Positions 12,815-20,508 of a stretch of DNA of 22,045 bases are shown here, one piece after another (position 1 is the first letter of the stretch; each line of letters begins with the position of its first letter). The position numbers were made by a program, and so were the translations under genes. The DNA lies in the NCBI GenBank assembly GCA_037147235.1, contig JBAWVO010000086.1, positions 1 through 22,045 of the forward strand, given 5' to 3'. The notes under the pieces were generated by a model. It searched no databases and was not told the origin of the DNA. It saw only the letters and a program-made list of their open reading frames with translations. The DNA comes from JANXQG01 sp037147235. Its GTDB lineage: Bacteria; Planctomycetota; Planctomycetia; Pirellulales; Thermoguttaceae.

Positions 12815-15800
12815 ATGTCGCGTGGATCCAGGGATCGGAGAAAGTGGCACGAGTCCGACGACGACGAGTCGAACCAGCCAGCGGACCAAAATAATCAAGA
12901 CGATCAAAACGAAGAGCCGTCGCAGGACGAGCCCGAAGAGTCGGGGCGGTTGCATCGACATGATCGCGAGCATCGGAGGGACCACGATTGTCGCTCCGAG
13001 GTTGAATCTCAAGGGGAGTATGAACATCCCTCGCACACGGAGTCCCGCGAGGACGTCCAGCGATCGTCGTCCGATGGCACGGAAACTTCGCATCGCCACA
13101 CTTCGGATCGCCCGGCTATCGTGCAGCCACATTCCCACCACGCGCACGACCGGCCCCATAGTCGCACCGATGAGCAAAGCGACGAGCAGATCGGGGACCG
13201 TGCCGCGGACCAATCCAAATTTGCATCCTATGATGATGAGGACGCAGATCATGATGATAGGACATCGTCTCGTAGCGACGATGCCAGTTCCTCCAGGGAG
13301 CCGCGGCCCCAGCGTTCTTATCGCGCTGAGCCGGCCCATCACCCGCATAGTGACTTCCGTGCCGTCGCGCCTCGCGAAACGGCTGCTGGGCAGGGCCAGG
13401 TAGCTCAGCAAACGGCCGCGCCACGTCGGGCTAGGGATGCCTCGCCCTATTTGGCTGCGAACCCAGTAGCGTTGGCCGAGGAAAGTCCGGCCTATAACGG
13501 CGTCGGGTTACATTCCTACGATCATCATCGGGCCAGCATGATCGGGCTATCGACGGCCCTGGTGGCGGCGATTGCGATCATCGTGGCACTGATGATTAAT
13601 CTCTCCTCGCACAAAGATATAGCGGTATCGGCCCAGCGGGATAGCAAGCAGTTTGAAGACCGCCTGACGACTGCCCAACGCAATGTGAAGGACGCCGAGA
13701 CCGTGGCGGCTCAGCGAGTACGCGAGGCCCAGTTGGCTACCAATCAGGCCCAGTTGGCCGCCGCGCAGGCCGCGCAGAACCAACGTCTGGCCCAGACCAA
13801 AGAACAAGCCTATCTCGCTTCGCAAGAAGAACTCCGCCGCCGTCAGGAAGCCGAGCGGCTGATGCAGGAGCAGGATCGAGGCCGGCAGGAGGAGAGCCAG
13901 CGCAGGTTGTATGTCACGCAGATTCGCTTGGCGAAGCAAGCCTGGGATCGCGGCGATACCAACGAGGTATTGCGGTTGCTTGAGCCTTATCGCAATGATG
14001 AGGCCCGGCAAAAGTTTTGTAGTTTCGCATGGTATTATCTGTGGCGTGCCGCTCACAACGGTGGCAACAACGCCCTGCGAGGGCATTCGGATGTTGTCCG
14101 GCAGGTGGTGGTCACACCCGATGGTTCGCAAATCATTACGTTTGGCGACGACGGCCAGTTGATCGTCTGGGATGCGGCCTTGGGTCGCAAGTTGGCGACC
14201 GTGGGGCTGGAGCGGAACGTACCGCCGCGCAGTACCGGCCTGAACGTCGAAGACCAGTTGGCCCGGCGCGCAAGCGGGCTGGTAATCTCCAGCAACGGCG
14301 TGTGGGCTGCCTCCTACGGCCGGAATCTGTACACCGGCTCGAACATCCGCCAGCCGGACGTTGTGCGACCGGTTACCGATCATCAGGCGCCGATCATCTC
14401 TCTGGCGATGAGTCCTGACGGCAAGCGATTGGTCAGCGGCGATTACTCCGGCGAGATTATCGTTCGCGATGCGGCTGATGGCCGCGTAATTCGACGATTC
14501 CACAATCCGCGTCCGCAATCACTTGCCCTGTCGAGCGACGGCGGCTTGGTGTTTGCCGGGATGCATGACGGTGGCCTCTTTGTTTGGGATACGAACAAGG
14601 GCGACCTGTTGGGCACGCGGGCCTTCGGCGACGGCATCAACTCGATGGTTCTCAGCCCGGATGGCTCGACCTTGGCCCTGGCCCTGGCCGTCCGCGACGG
14701 CGTCGTGCGGCTTTGGGAACCTGGCACGGGTCGTTTTCGCGGTGATCTTCGCGGTCATCATGACGAAGTCTTGCGGGTGGTTTGGTCGCGCGACGGCAAG
14801 AGCCTCTTGACCGCCAGTCGCGATCAAACAGCCTGCCTCTGGTCGAACACAGGCAGCCTGCTGCGAACCTTCCGCGGGCATCTCGGCGACGTCGAAACCG
14901 TGGCCTTTTCGCCCGATGGGCAAAAAGTCATTTCCGCCGGTGACGATCAATCCGCCATTCTCTGGAATGTCGATGGCGGGCAGCCTTGCGACATGCTGAC
15001 CGACACGCCCGTCGATGGCTGGGTCAGTGGGTTGGCATTCACGCCCGATAGCAATCAGGTCGTCGGCACAGGTTCGTGCGATGGTGCAGGGGATAGCTTT
15101 GAGGCTTATCTCACGGCATGGAACTTGTCCGATGCGAACCGGCCTGGACCCTTGCAGACGTCGTCGCGGTCCGGTGTTGCGCTGGCTTTCTCGCCTGACG
15201 GCCGGCAGATGGTCGTTGGCGAAAGTTCGCCGCCGGAATCGACCGTGAAGTCGCGGGTGAGAATTTGGAGCCTCGATCCAGCCCGCGTGCTGGCGACGGT
15301 GCCGAAGCTGGTCGGCTCGGTCCACTCGGTCGCCTATTCCAACGACGGCCGTAGTCTGGCTGTCGGCACCGGTGACGTGGACGAACGCTTGCCAGGGTCG
15401 GTGCAGATCCTGGAGCCTTCGACCGGGGCTTTGCGGCAGAAGCTGCCCGACATGCCCGGCAAGGTCGAGGCCGTCTTTAGCGTTGACAGCCGCTTTGTGC
15501 TTACCGTCAACAGTAGCAAAAAACGTCCGGCTGAGATCCGTATATGGAACCCGGCGACCGCAGAGTTGGTCGGGCAGATTAGTAATCCATCCGAGTTGGA
15601 AGGCTTGACAACCATCACCTTATCGCCCGACGGTCGCTTTTTGCTTACCGGTCACGGGAACCCGGCCAATCCGACGGCTGCGGACAAGGCGAAGATCAAA
15701 GTCTGGGATCTTTCCACGCGTCAACTTGTGGGACAATTCCCGGCGGCGCATCCGGCGGCAATTACCCGGCTGGAGTTCTCGCGTCGAGGTGTGCTGTTGG

Positions 15801-17413
15801 CCTCCGGCGATATGGCCGGCAATGTCCGCCTCTGGGAATTTGCCTCGCGAAAACTGCTGCCAAAACAGATCGTCTCGCAAGGTCGGCCGATCACCCACAT
15901 CGCTTTCGATAAGCTGGGCGAGCGGCTGGCTGTTGCCGCGGACGAAAAATGTCTGCGAGTCTGGCATGTCGACACGGTCCGGCAGTTGGCTATTCTCGAA
16001 TTGGCCTTGGGCGTGCCAAACGTCGTCCGCTATACCCAGGATGGCAAACTATTAACCGCAGCCACCAGTGCCGGTGGACTGTTCCTCTGGGATTCAGAAA
16101 CCTTCAAGCCCCGCGCCGTCTTGCGCGGCGAGGGCAACCCAGCCGGCCAGCAGGGGCACGGCGGTGTGATTACGTGCGCTGCGCCGTTGTTGACCGATAA
16201 GTTGCTTACTGGCAGCGTTGACAAAACGGTCCGTATTTGGGATCTCAAGACCCGCAAGCCGGTAGCTACGGCATTCAACTTCAACCAGGCGGTTAGTTGC
16301 ATGGCCGTCTCGCCCGATGGCCGCACGTTGGCCGTGGGCACGGGCAAGTATCGGAGCAAGTTTGAAACGGGTGAGTTGGTACTCTGCGCTCTTGACAACC
16401 GTCAACCGCCCAAGTCGATCAGCCAGGGCATCACCCCGGTTAGCCTGGCTTTTTCGTCCGATGGCAACGCCCTGGCTGTCTGTAGCCTCTCGGCTGCGGT
16501 CGGTCAGGCATCGCGCACGGTGAATATTATTGATTTGCGAACCGGCAGCGCGAAGGCCATCGGCAGCACGACGGGCCATAGCGTGGCCTTCTCACCCGAT
16601 GGCCGTTTGCTGGCCGTTGGTTGCATGAACGGGCAGATCGATCTTTGGCCGTTGGATGCCACAGGCACGATGAAGCCGTTGGTCTTGAAGAAGCACCAGT
16701 CGCTGGTTTGGACCTTGGCTTTTTCGCCCGACGGCAAGACCTTGGCTTCCGGCAGTGCGGATAACAACGTATTGATTTGGGACGTGCCGACGGGCGAGGA
16801 TCTGATGACGCTCAAGCACAACGGTACGGTCGAGACATTGCGGTTCTCGCCCGATGGCCGATTGTTGGCGTCGGCTTCCCATGAAGCGTCGCGCGGCAGT
16901 GTCTGTCTATGGCGTGCTCCAGCCGATGAAGATACCCCGCAGAACACGCTTCGTTCCACCGTTGGACCGACCGTTTCCGACCGGCCGACCGGTCTCGATT
17001 CAGCCACGGCGATGCGGCCGACCTATATCGAGCCGACTGCGATACCGTATGCGCCCGCAGTCGGACCTTCGTTCGCCCCGGTGGCTCCGATCACACGACC
17101 TGTGGAACCGGATCGTCGGGCAGTTGATCCAATAGTGCCTATGCCTTCCGGCTATTCGAGGCCGGACGGCGACCGGTACAACACGGCTCCATTGCCTTCC
17201 TCACGGCCGGCAGAAGTACGGCCGTTGGACGGTCGCGCTATGACCGATCCTTCGATCCCTTTGCAAACCGGCGGGGCGCAGGCGTTGGATAACCGTTCTC
17301 CGTCCGCAGACGGCCTGCCGCCCCCTAGCGGCGTTGCCCGACCCGCCGGTTCCCCGACCGATTCCAGCGGCGGCCGGCAGAATGCAGGGCGAGCGCGTCG
17401 TCCGGCGAATTGA
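12815..17413 (+). CDS. Giant WD40 membrane protein, kinase-less relative of planctomycete WD40 kinases
   Basis: 1532 residues. Positions 1-235 are a low-complexity head rich in Asp, Glu, His, Arg, Ser and Gln with almost no hydrophobic residues. One TM helix lies at about 242-263, then an Ala/Gln/Glu/Arg-rich coiled coil at 271-362. Residues 364-413 ('LYVTQIRLAKQAWDRGDTNE', then 'WYYLWRAAH') match the helical linker that joins kinase and WD40 parts in planctomycete Ser/Thr kinases. By eye I count 21 WD40-like units at about 425-1368 (e.g. 'LAFSPDGKTLASGSADNNVL'), the second degenerate, enough for three seven-bladed propellers. A Pro-rich tail ends the protein. There is no kinase domain (no GxGxxG/HRD/DFG). 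AGGAGG stands 8 nt before the ATG. A membrane scaffold or sensor is likely; topology is not certain. Confidence 0.92.
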   Translation: MSRGSRDRRKWHESDDDESNQPADQNNQDDQNEEPSQDEPEESGRLHRHDREHRRDHDCRSEVESQGEYEHPSHTESREDVQRSSSDGTETSHRHTSDRPAIVQPHSHHAHDRPHSRTDEQSDEQIGDRAADQSKFASYDDEDADHDDRTSSRSDDASSSREPRPQRSYRAEPAHHPHSDFRAVAPRETAAGQGQVAQQTAAPRRARDASPYLAANPVALAEESPAYNGVGLHSYDHHRASMIGLSTALVAAIAIIVALMINLSSHKDIAVSAQRDSKQFEDRLTTAQRNVKDAETVAAQRVREAQLATNQAQLAAAQAAQNQRLAQTKEQAYLASQEELRRRQEAERLMQEQDRGRQEESQRRLYVTQIRLAKQAWDRGDTNEVLRLLEPYRNDEARQKFCSFAWYYLWRAAHNGGNNALRGHSDVVRQVVVTPDGSQIITFGDDGQLIVWDAALGRKLATVGLERNVPPRSTGLNVEDQLARRASGLVISSNGVWAASYGRNLYTGSNIRQPDVVRPVTDHQAPIISLAMSPDGKRLVSGDYSGEIIVRDAADGRVIRRFHNPRPQSLALSSDGGLVFAGMHDGGLFVWDTNKGDLLGTRAFGDGINSMVLSPDGSTLALALAVRDGVVRLWEPGTGRFRGDLRGHHDEVLRVVWSRDGKSLLTASRDQTACLWSNTGSLLRTFRGHLGDVETVAFSPDGQKVISAGDDQSAILWNVDGGQPCDMLTDTPVDGWVSGLAFTPDSNQVVGTGSCDGAGDSFEAYLTAWNLSDANRPGPLQTSSRSGVALAFSPDGRQMVVGESSPPESTVKSRVRIWSLDPARVLATVPKLVGSVHSVAYSNDGRSLAVGTGDVDERLPGSVQILEPSTGALRQKLPDMPGKVEAVFSVDSRFVLTVNSSKKRPAEIRIWNPATAELVGQISNPSELEGLTTITLSPDGRFLLTGHGNPANPTAADKAKIKVWDLSTRQLVGQFPAAHPAAITRLEFSRRGVLLASGDMAGNVRLWEFASRKLLPKQIVSQGRPITHIAFDKLGERLAVAADEKCLRVWHVDTVRQLAILELALGVPNVVRYTQDGKLLTAATSAGGLFLWDSETFKPRAVLRGEGNPAGQQGHGGVITCAAPLLTDKLLTGSVDKTVRIWDLKTRKPVATAFNFNQAVSCMAVSPDGRTLAVGTGKYRSKFETGELVLCALDNRQPPKSISQGITPVSLAFSSDGNALAVCSLSAAVGQASRTVNIIDLRTGSAKAIGSTTGHSVAFSPDGRLLAVGCMNGQIDLWPLDATGTMKPLVLKKHQSLVWTLAFSPDGKTLASGSADNNVLIWDVPTGEDLMTLKHNGTVETLRFSPDGRLLASASHEASRGSVCLWRAPADEDTPQNTLRSTVGPTVSDRPTGLDSATAMRPTYIEPTAIPYAPAVGPSFAPVAPITRPVEPDRRAVDPIVPMPSGYSRPDGDRYNTAPLPSSRPAEVRPLDGRAMTDPSIPLQTGGAQALDNRSPSADGLPPPSGVARPAGSPTDSSGGRQNAGRARRPAN

Positions 17414-17451
17414 AAAAAGTTCCCCTTTTCCCGTTGGGATATGGCTGGAGC

Positions 17452-17479
17452 TTGTTAAGAGAGCGTACTCTGTTATAAT
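17452..17479 (+). promoter_or_regulatory. Promoter of the toxin-antitoxin pair, probably leaderless
   Basis: TTGTTA (17452-17457, 4 of 6) and a perfect TATAAT (17474-17479) have a 16-nt spacer. The antitoxin ATG begins 7 nt after TATAAT, where transcription normally starts, and there is no Shine-Dalgarno, so a leaderless mRNA is predicted. The spacer contains agag-cgta-ctct (17460-17471), a small inverted repeat that could serve as an antitoxin operator, though 4-bp arms are weak evidence. Confidence 0.7.
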
Positions 17480-17485
17480 GATCAC

Positions 17486-17725
17486 ATGAGTACCATTAGT
17501 GTGCAAGACATTCAGCGAGATCTCCTTGCCTTCCTCCGGCGGATCGAGGCGGGCGAATCGTTTCTGGTTCTCAGCGGCCAACACCCGCTCGCGGAAGTCC
17601 GGCCAGTGTCCGTGCCCGGCACCGAACCCCGCCCTTTCGGTCTGTGCGCCGGGCGGTTCACCGTGCCGCCCGATTTTGATCGGCCGCTTCCTAACGACAT
17701 TCTCCAAGAATTTGAAGGACCATGA
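17486..17725 (+). CDS. Antitoxin of a VapBC-type module (Phd/YefM-like or DUF2281-like)
   Basis: 79 residues. The N-terminal half ('MSTISVQDIQRDLLAFLRRI', then 'GESFLVLSGQHPLAEVRPV') has the beta-alpha-alpha-beta pattern of Phd/YefM-type antitoxins, which bind DNA as dimers and repress their own promoter. The C-terminal 'FDRPLPNDILQEFEG' matches the toxin-binding tail common in antitoxins paired with PIN toxins. The stop overlaps the toxin ATG in ATGA, so toxin translation should depend on antitoxin translation. No ribosome binding site precedes it; see the promoter entry. Exact subfamily not settled. Confidence 0.85.
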   Translation: MSTISVQDIQRDLLAFLRRIEAGESFLVLSGQHPLAEVRPVSVPGTEPRPFGLCAGRFTVPPDFDRPLPNDILQEFEGP

Positions 17726-18114
17726 GGCTTCTGCTCGATACCCACGTTTTCCTCTGGTATATCAGTGCTGACCCATTGTTACCGGTGGCCTTCCAGAATG
17801 CCATACGCGAACAGACCAATGAGGTGTACCTGAGCGTTGCTTCGGTGTGGGAGGCGGTCATCAAGTACGCATTGGGAAAGCTTCCTCTGCCAGAGGCCCT
17901 GGCAGAATACCTGCCACGGCAACGTCAGGCCCACAGAATCGCAACCTTGCCTATCGATGAGGAAGCCCTCGTCCGCCTAGCGAACCTGCCCACTTTGCAC
18001 CGTGACCCCTTCGATCGCCTCTTGATCGCGCAGGCACTACAACACGGCTTGATGTTGGTCACGGTGGACAACGCAGTTCGTGCTTACCCTGTCTTGCTAC
18101 TGCCGACTGCCTAG
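17722..18114 (+). CDS. vapC: PIN-domain toxin, VapC type
   Basis: 130 residues, the usual size for a single PIN domain. Expected acidic metal-binding residues are present: D6 in 'LLLDTHVFLW', E44 in 'SVWEAVIKYALGK', D95/D98 in 'HRDPFDRLLIAQA', and D116 in 'TVDNAVRAYPV'. PIN toxins are Mg-dependent ribonucleases that cut specific RNAs such as tRNAs; the target cannot be read from sequence. It overlaps the antitoxin by 4 bp. The next gene starts 23 bp after its stop, so read-through into the metabolic genes is plausible. The module looks intact and functional. Confidence 0.92.
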   Translation: MRLLLDTHVFLWYISADPLLPVAFQNAIREQTNEVYLSVASVWEAVIKYALGKLPLPEALAEYLPRQRQAHRIATLPIDEEALVRLANLPTLHRDPFDRLLIAQALQHGLMLVTVDNAVRAYPVLLLPTA

Positions 18115-18137
18115 AAGATTTGAAGGATTCATCCGCC

Positions 18138-19463
18138 ATGAAACGTCGCACTTTTCTGAAAACGGCCGCGGCCACCGCTTTGGGCGTACAGATCATTCCT
18201 CGTCATGTGTTGGGGGGGGACGGCCATACGCCGCCGAGCGAGAAGTTGAATCTCGCCTCAATCGGGGTCGGCGGCATGGGGGGTTCCGATATTGGCAGCC
18301 TTGCCGGCGGGCCGATCAACATGGTTGCCGTATGCGATGTTCACGAAGGCAATCGTAATGCCGCGGCCGGTCGCTTCCCCGCAGCAAAGACGTTTGCCGA
18401 TTGGCGCGAATTACTGGACCAGATGGACAAGCAGATCGATGCCGTGAGCGTTTCCACTCCGGACCACATGCATGCTCCCATCAGCATGTCCGCTATTCAC
18501 CGCGGCAAGCATGTCTACTGCCAGAAGCCGCTGACGCACACGATCCACGAAGCCCGGCAGATTGCCGCCGCCGCGCGCAAGGCGAAGGTCGTCACGCAGA
18601 TGGGCATCCAGATCCATTCGACAATCGAGTACCGCATGGCAACCGAACTGATCCAGGCCGGGGCGATCGGCAAGATCAAGGAAGTCCACTCATGGTCGGA
18701 TCGACCTAGCTGGCCGCAAGGTAGTCCGCGGCCCAAAGGGCAAAACCCCGTGCCGAAGGGATTGAATTGGGATCTCTGGCTGGGGGTAGCACCCCAACGG
18801 CCGTTTATTGAGAACGCTTATGCTCCGTTTGCATGGCGGGGGATTTTGGATTTCGGCTGCGGTGCCCTCGGCGACATGGGCTGCCATATCATCGACCCGC
18901 CCTACACCGCCTTGAAACTGACCAGCCCCAACGTGGTATGGGTCGAAGGCCCCGGTTGCACCGACGACATGCATCCGACATGGGAGATCCTTCATTACGA
19001 ATTCCCCGGCACGGAGCATACCGTCGGCAAGACGTTGAACTTGACCTGGTACGATGGCAAGCACAAACCAGACGAGTCGCTCGTGCCGTTGGGCAAGGAT
19101 CAGCATCTGCCCAGCAACGGTTCGATTTTCATCGGCGAAAAAGGGAGCATTCTGCTACCGCACATCGGTGGGCCGCAGTTGTTGCCGCGGGAAAAGTTCC
19201 TCGACTACAAGCGTCCCAAGCTGCCGGGCAACAATCATTACGTGCAATGGGTCAACGCCTGTCTGGGCAAGGACAAGACATCGGCCAATTTCGACTTCGC
19301 CGGCCCGTTGACCGAGACCGTCCTGCTCGGCGTGTTGGCGGCACGCTTCCCTGGCAAGCAACTTCAATGGGATGCGGCCAACCTCAAGGTGACGAATTTG
19401 CCCGAGGCCAACCAGCACGTGCGATTGACCTATCGCAAGGGCTGGGAGGTTGAAGGGCTTTAG
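18138..19463 (+). CDS. Tat-exported Gfo/Idh/MocA family oxidoreductase
   Basis: 441 residues. The N-terminus 'KRRTFLK' followed by 'TAAATALGVQII' is a twin-arginine signal, so the folded enzyme should be exported with its nucleotide bound. The Rossmann part begins at about 38 with 'SIGVGGMGG' (G43, G45, G46, G48/49). 'CQKPLTHT' (128-135) is the family's lysine motif, in the 'QKP' form usual for planctomycete exported members rather than 'EKP'. 'GDMGCHIID' (245-253) supplies the conserved Asp/His region. It probably acts on a sugar or inositol derivative with NAD(P); the substrate is unknown. ATG 18138 is chosen because the Tat motif then starts at residue 2 and GAAGGA lies about 10 nt upstream. 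The frame opens earlier at TTG 18120, which would only add six residues. EamA-type permease follows after 8 bp. Confidence 0.93.
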   Translation: MKRRTFLKTAAATALGVQIIPRHVLGGDGHTPPSEKLNLASIGVGGMGGSDIGSLAGGPINMVAVCDVHEGNRNAAAGRFPAAKTFADWRELLDQMDKQIDAVSVSTPDHMHAPISMSAIHRGKHVYCQKPLTHTIHEARQIAAAARKAKVVTQMGIQIHSTIEYRMATELIQAGAIGKIKEVHSWSDRPSWPQGSPRPKGQNPVPKGLNWDLWLGVAPQRPFIENAYAPFAWRGILDFGCGALGDMGCHIIDPPYTALKLTSPNVVWVEGPGCTDDMHPTWEILHYEFPGTEHTVGKTLNLTWYDGKHKPDESLVPLGKDQHLPSNGSIFIGEKGSILLPHIGGPQLLPREKFLDYKRPKLPGNNHYVQWVNACLGKDKTSANFDFAGPLTETVLLGVLAARFPGKQLQWDAANLKVTNLPEANQHVRLTYRKGWEVEGL

Positions 19464-19471
19464 GACACCGG

Positions 19472-20389
19472 ATGAGTCAGGAACAAATCGGCGAATTTGC
19501 GGCACTGGCCACGGCGGTGCTGTGGACCCTCTCGGCTCTGGCTTGGACCTCTGCAGGAAAGCGTGTCGGCTCATTGGCAGTCGGTTTTCTGCGACTGGTG
19601 TTGGCCGTCGGAATGTTGATGGCCTACGGCTACTTTTTTCGCCGTGGATTGGCTTTACCGTTGGATGCCCCCCTGCACGTCTGGCAAATGCTGGCCGTCT
19701 CGGGCTTCCTGGGTTTTTTTGTTTCGGACCTTTGCCTGTTCAAGGCGTTCTTGGTCATCGGGCCGCGGTTGTCGTTGCTGGTGACCTCGCTCACTCCCCT
19801 CATGACGGTTTTGATATCCTGGGTGTGGCAGGGCAGAAATCTCGAACCGCAGGCGTGGCTGGGAATGTCCATAACGCTAGCCGGCGTGCTGTGGGTTGTG
19901 TTGGAACAGCGCGAAGGCGACGAGCATCCCCATTCCCGGAAGACGCTGCGCTATGGGCTTTTTCTTGCCTTCGTGGCCACCGTGGCTCAGTCGTTCGGCA
20001 TGGTGCTGGCGAAAGATGGGATCGCCGATTACGACCCGGCAGCATCGGCACTGATACGAATTTTTGGCGCACTGATCGGTTATTTTCTTTTGATCACTCT
20101 GCTCCGACGTTGGCGGCCGATCATGGTAGCCAGCCGGCAACGCAAGCCGATGCTGATCGTCCTTTGCGGCACCGTGGTCGGGCCGGTTGTCGGCGTATCG
20201 ATGTGTATGCTGGCCTTGCAAAAGTGTCATCACGTGGGGATCGTAACCACTATTTTGGCGACGATCCCCGTGATGATCCTACCATTTTCTGTTTACCTCT
20301 ATGGCGAGCGGGTGAGCGTGCGAGCGATCGGCGGAGCCGTGGTCGCCGCGGCTGGCGTGGCCTTGCTGATGTTGCCGACTCATTGCTAG
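19472..20389 (+). CDS. EamA/DMT-superfamily permease
   Basis: 305 residues with about ten hydrophobic helices in two homologous halves (about 5-145 and 158-300), the layout of the drug/metabolite transporter superfamily. Each half has the family's loop-rich helix pairs ('SLTPLMTVLISWVWQGR' in the first, 'ATIPVMILPFSVYLYGERVS' in the second). It sits in the inner membrane and exports or imports a small metabolite; the substrate cannot be told. It starts 8 bp after the oxidoreductase stop with a poor ribosome site, so translation probably depends on that gene. A longer frame over the same DNA (19450-20619) lacks any family features and is a shadow. Confidence 0.9.
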   Translation: MSQEQIGEFAALATAVLWTLSALAWTSAGKRVGSLAVGFLRLVLAVGMLMAYGYFFRRGLALPLDAPLHVWQMLAVSGFLGFFVSDLCLFKAFLVIGPRLSLLVTSLTPLMTVLISWVWQGRNLEPQAWLGMSITLAGVLWVVLEQREGDEHPHSRKTLRYGLFLAFVATVAQSFGMVLAKDGIADYDPAASALIRIFGALIGYFLLITLLRRWRPIMVASRQRKPMLIVLCGTVVGPVVGVSMCMLALQKCHHVGIVTTILATIPVMILPFSVYLYGERVSVRAIGGAVVAAAGVALLMLPTHC

Positions 20390-20401
20390 CGTCTCCTATT
20401 G

Positions 20402-20436
20402 GGTATGTCCCATACCGTCAATTCCGCAACGGTATG
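20402..20436. other. Overlapping alternative hairpins between convergent genes
   Basis: The block ggtatg (20402-20407) can pair with catacc (20411-20416). The longer cataccgt (20411-20418) can instead pair with acggtatg (20429-20436), a perfect 8-bp stem with a 10-nt loop. The pairings exclude each other. The block lies just after the permease stop, between convergent genes. There is no T run on either side, so a standard terminator is not supported. Confidence 0.3.
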
Positions 20437-20508
20437 TTGTTCAGATCCATGGGATCCTCGACAAAAACGTCTTGTCCAAGGATGTCAGAATACCAGTGCC
20501 TGTCGAAG

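Noticed and set aside
12731..13411. 226-codon minus-strand frame, rich in hydrophobic residues, opposite the start of the WD40 gene
   Set aside because: It is the antisense of an Asp/His/Arg/Ser-rich coding stretch, which automatically gives Val/Met/Ile/Arg/Leu. No family features, and the sense frame has a strong ribosome site and continues into clear domains.
13547..14518. 323-codon minus-strand frame opposite the WD40 gene
   Set aside because: Shadow of the coiled coil and first WD40 repeats; no domain or start signals.
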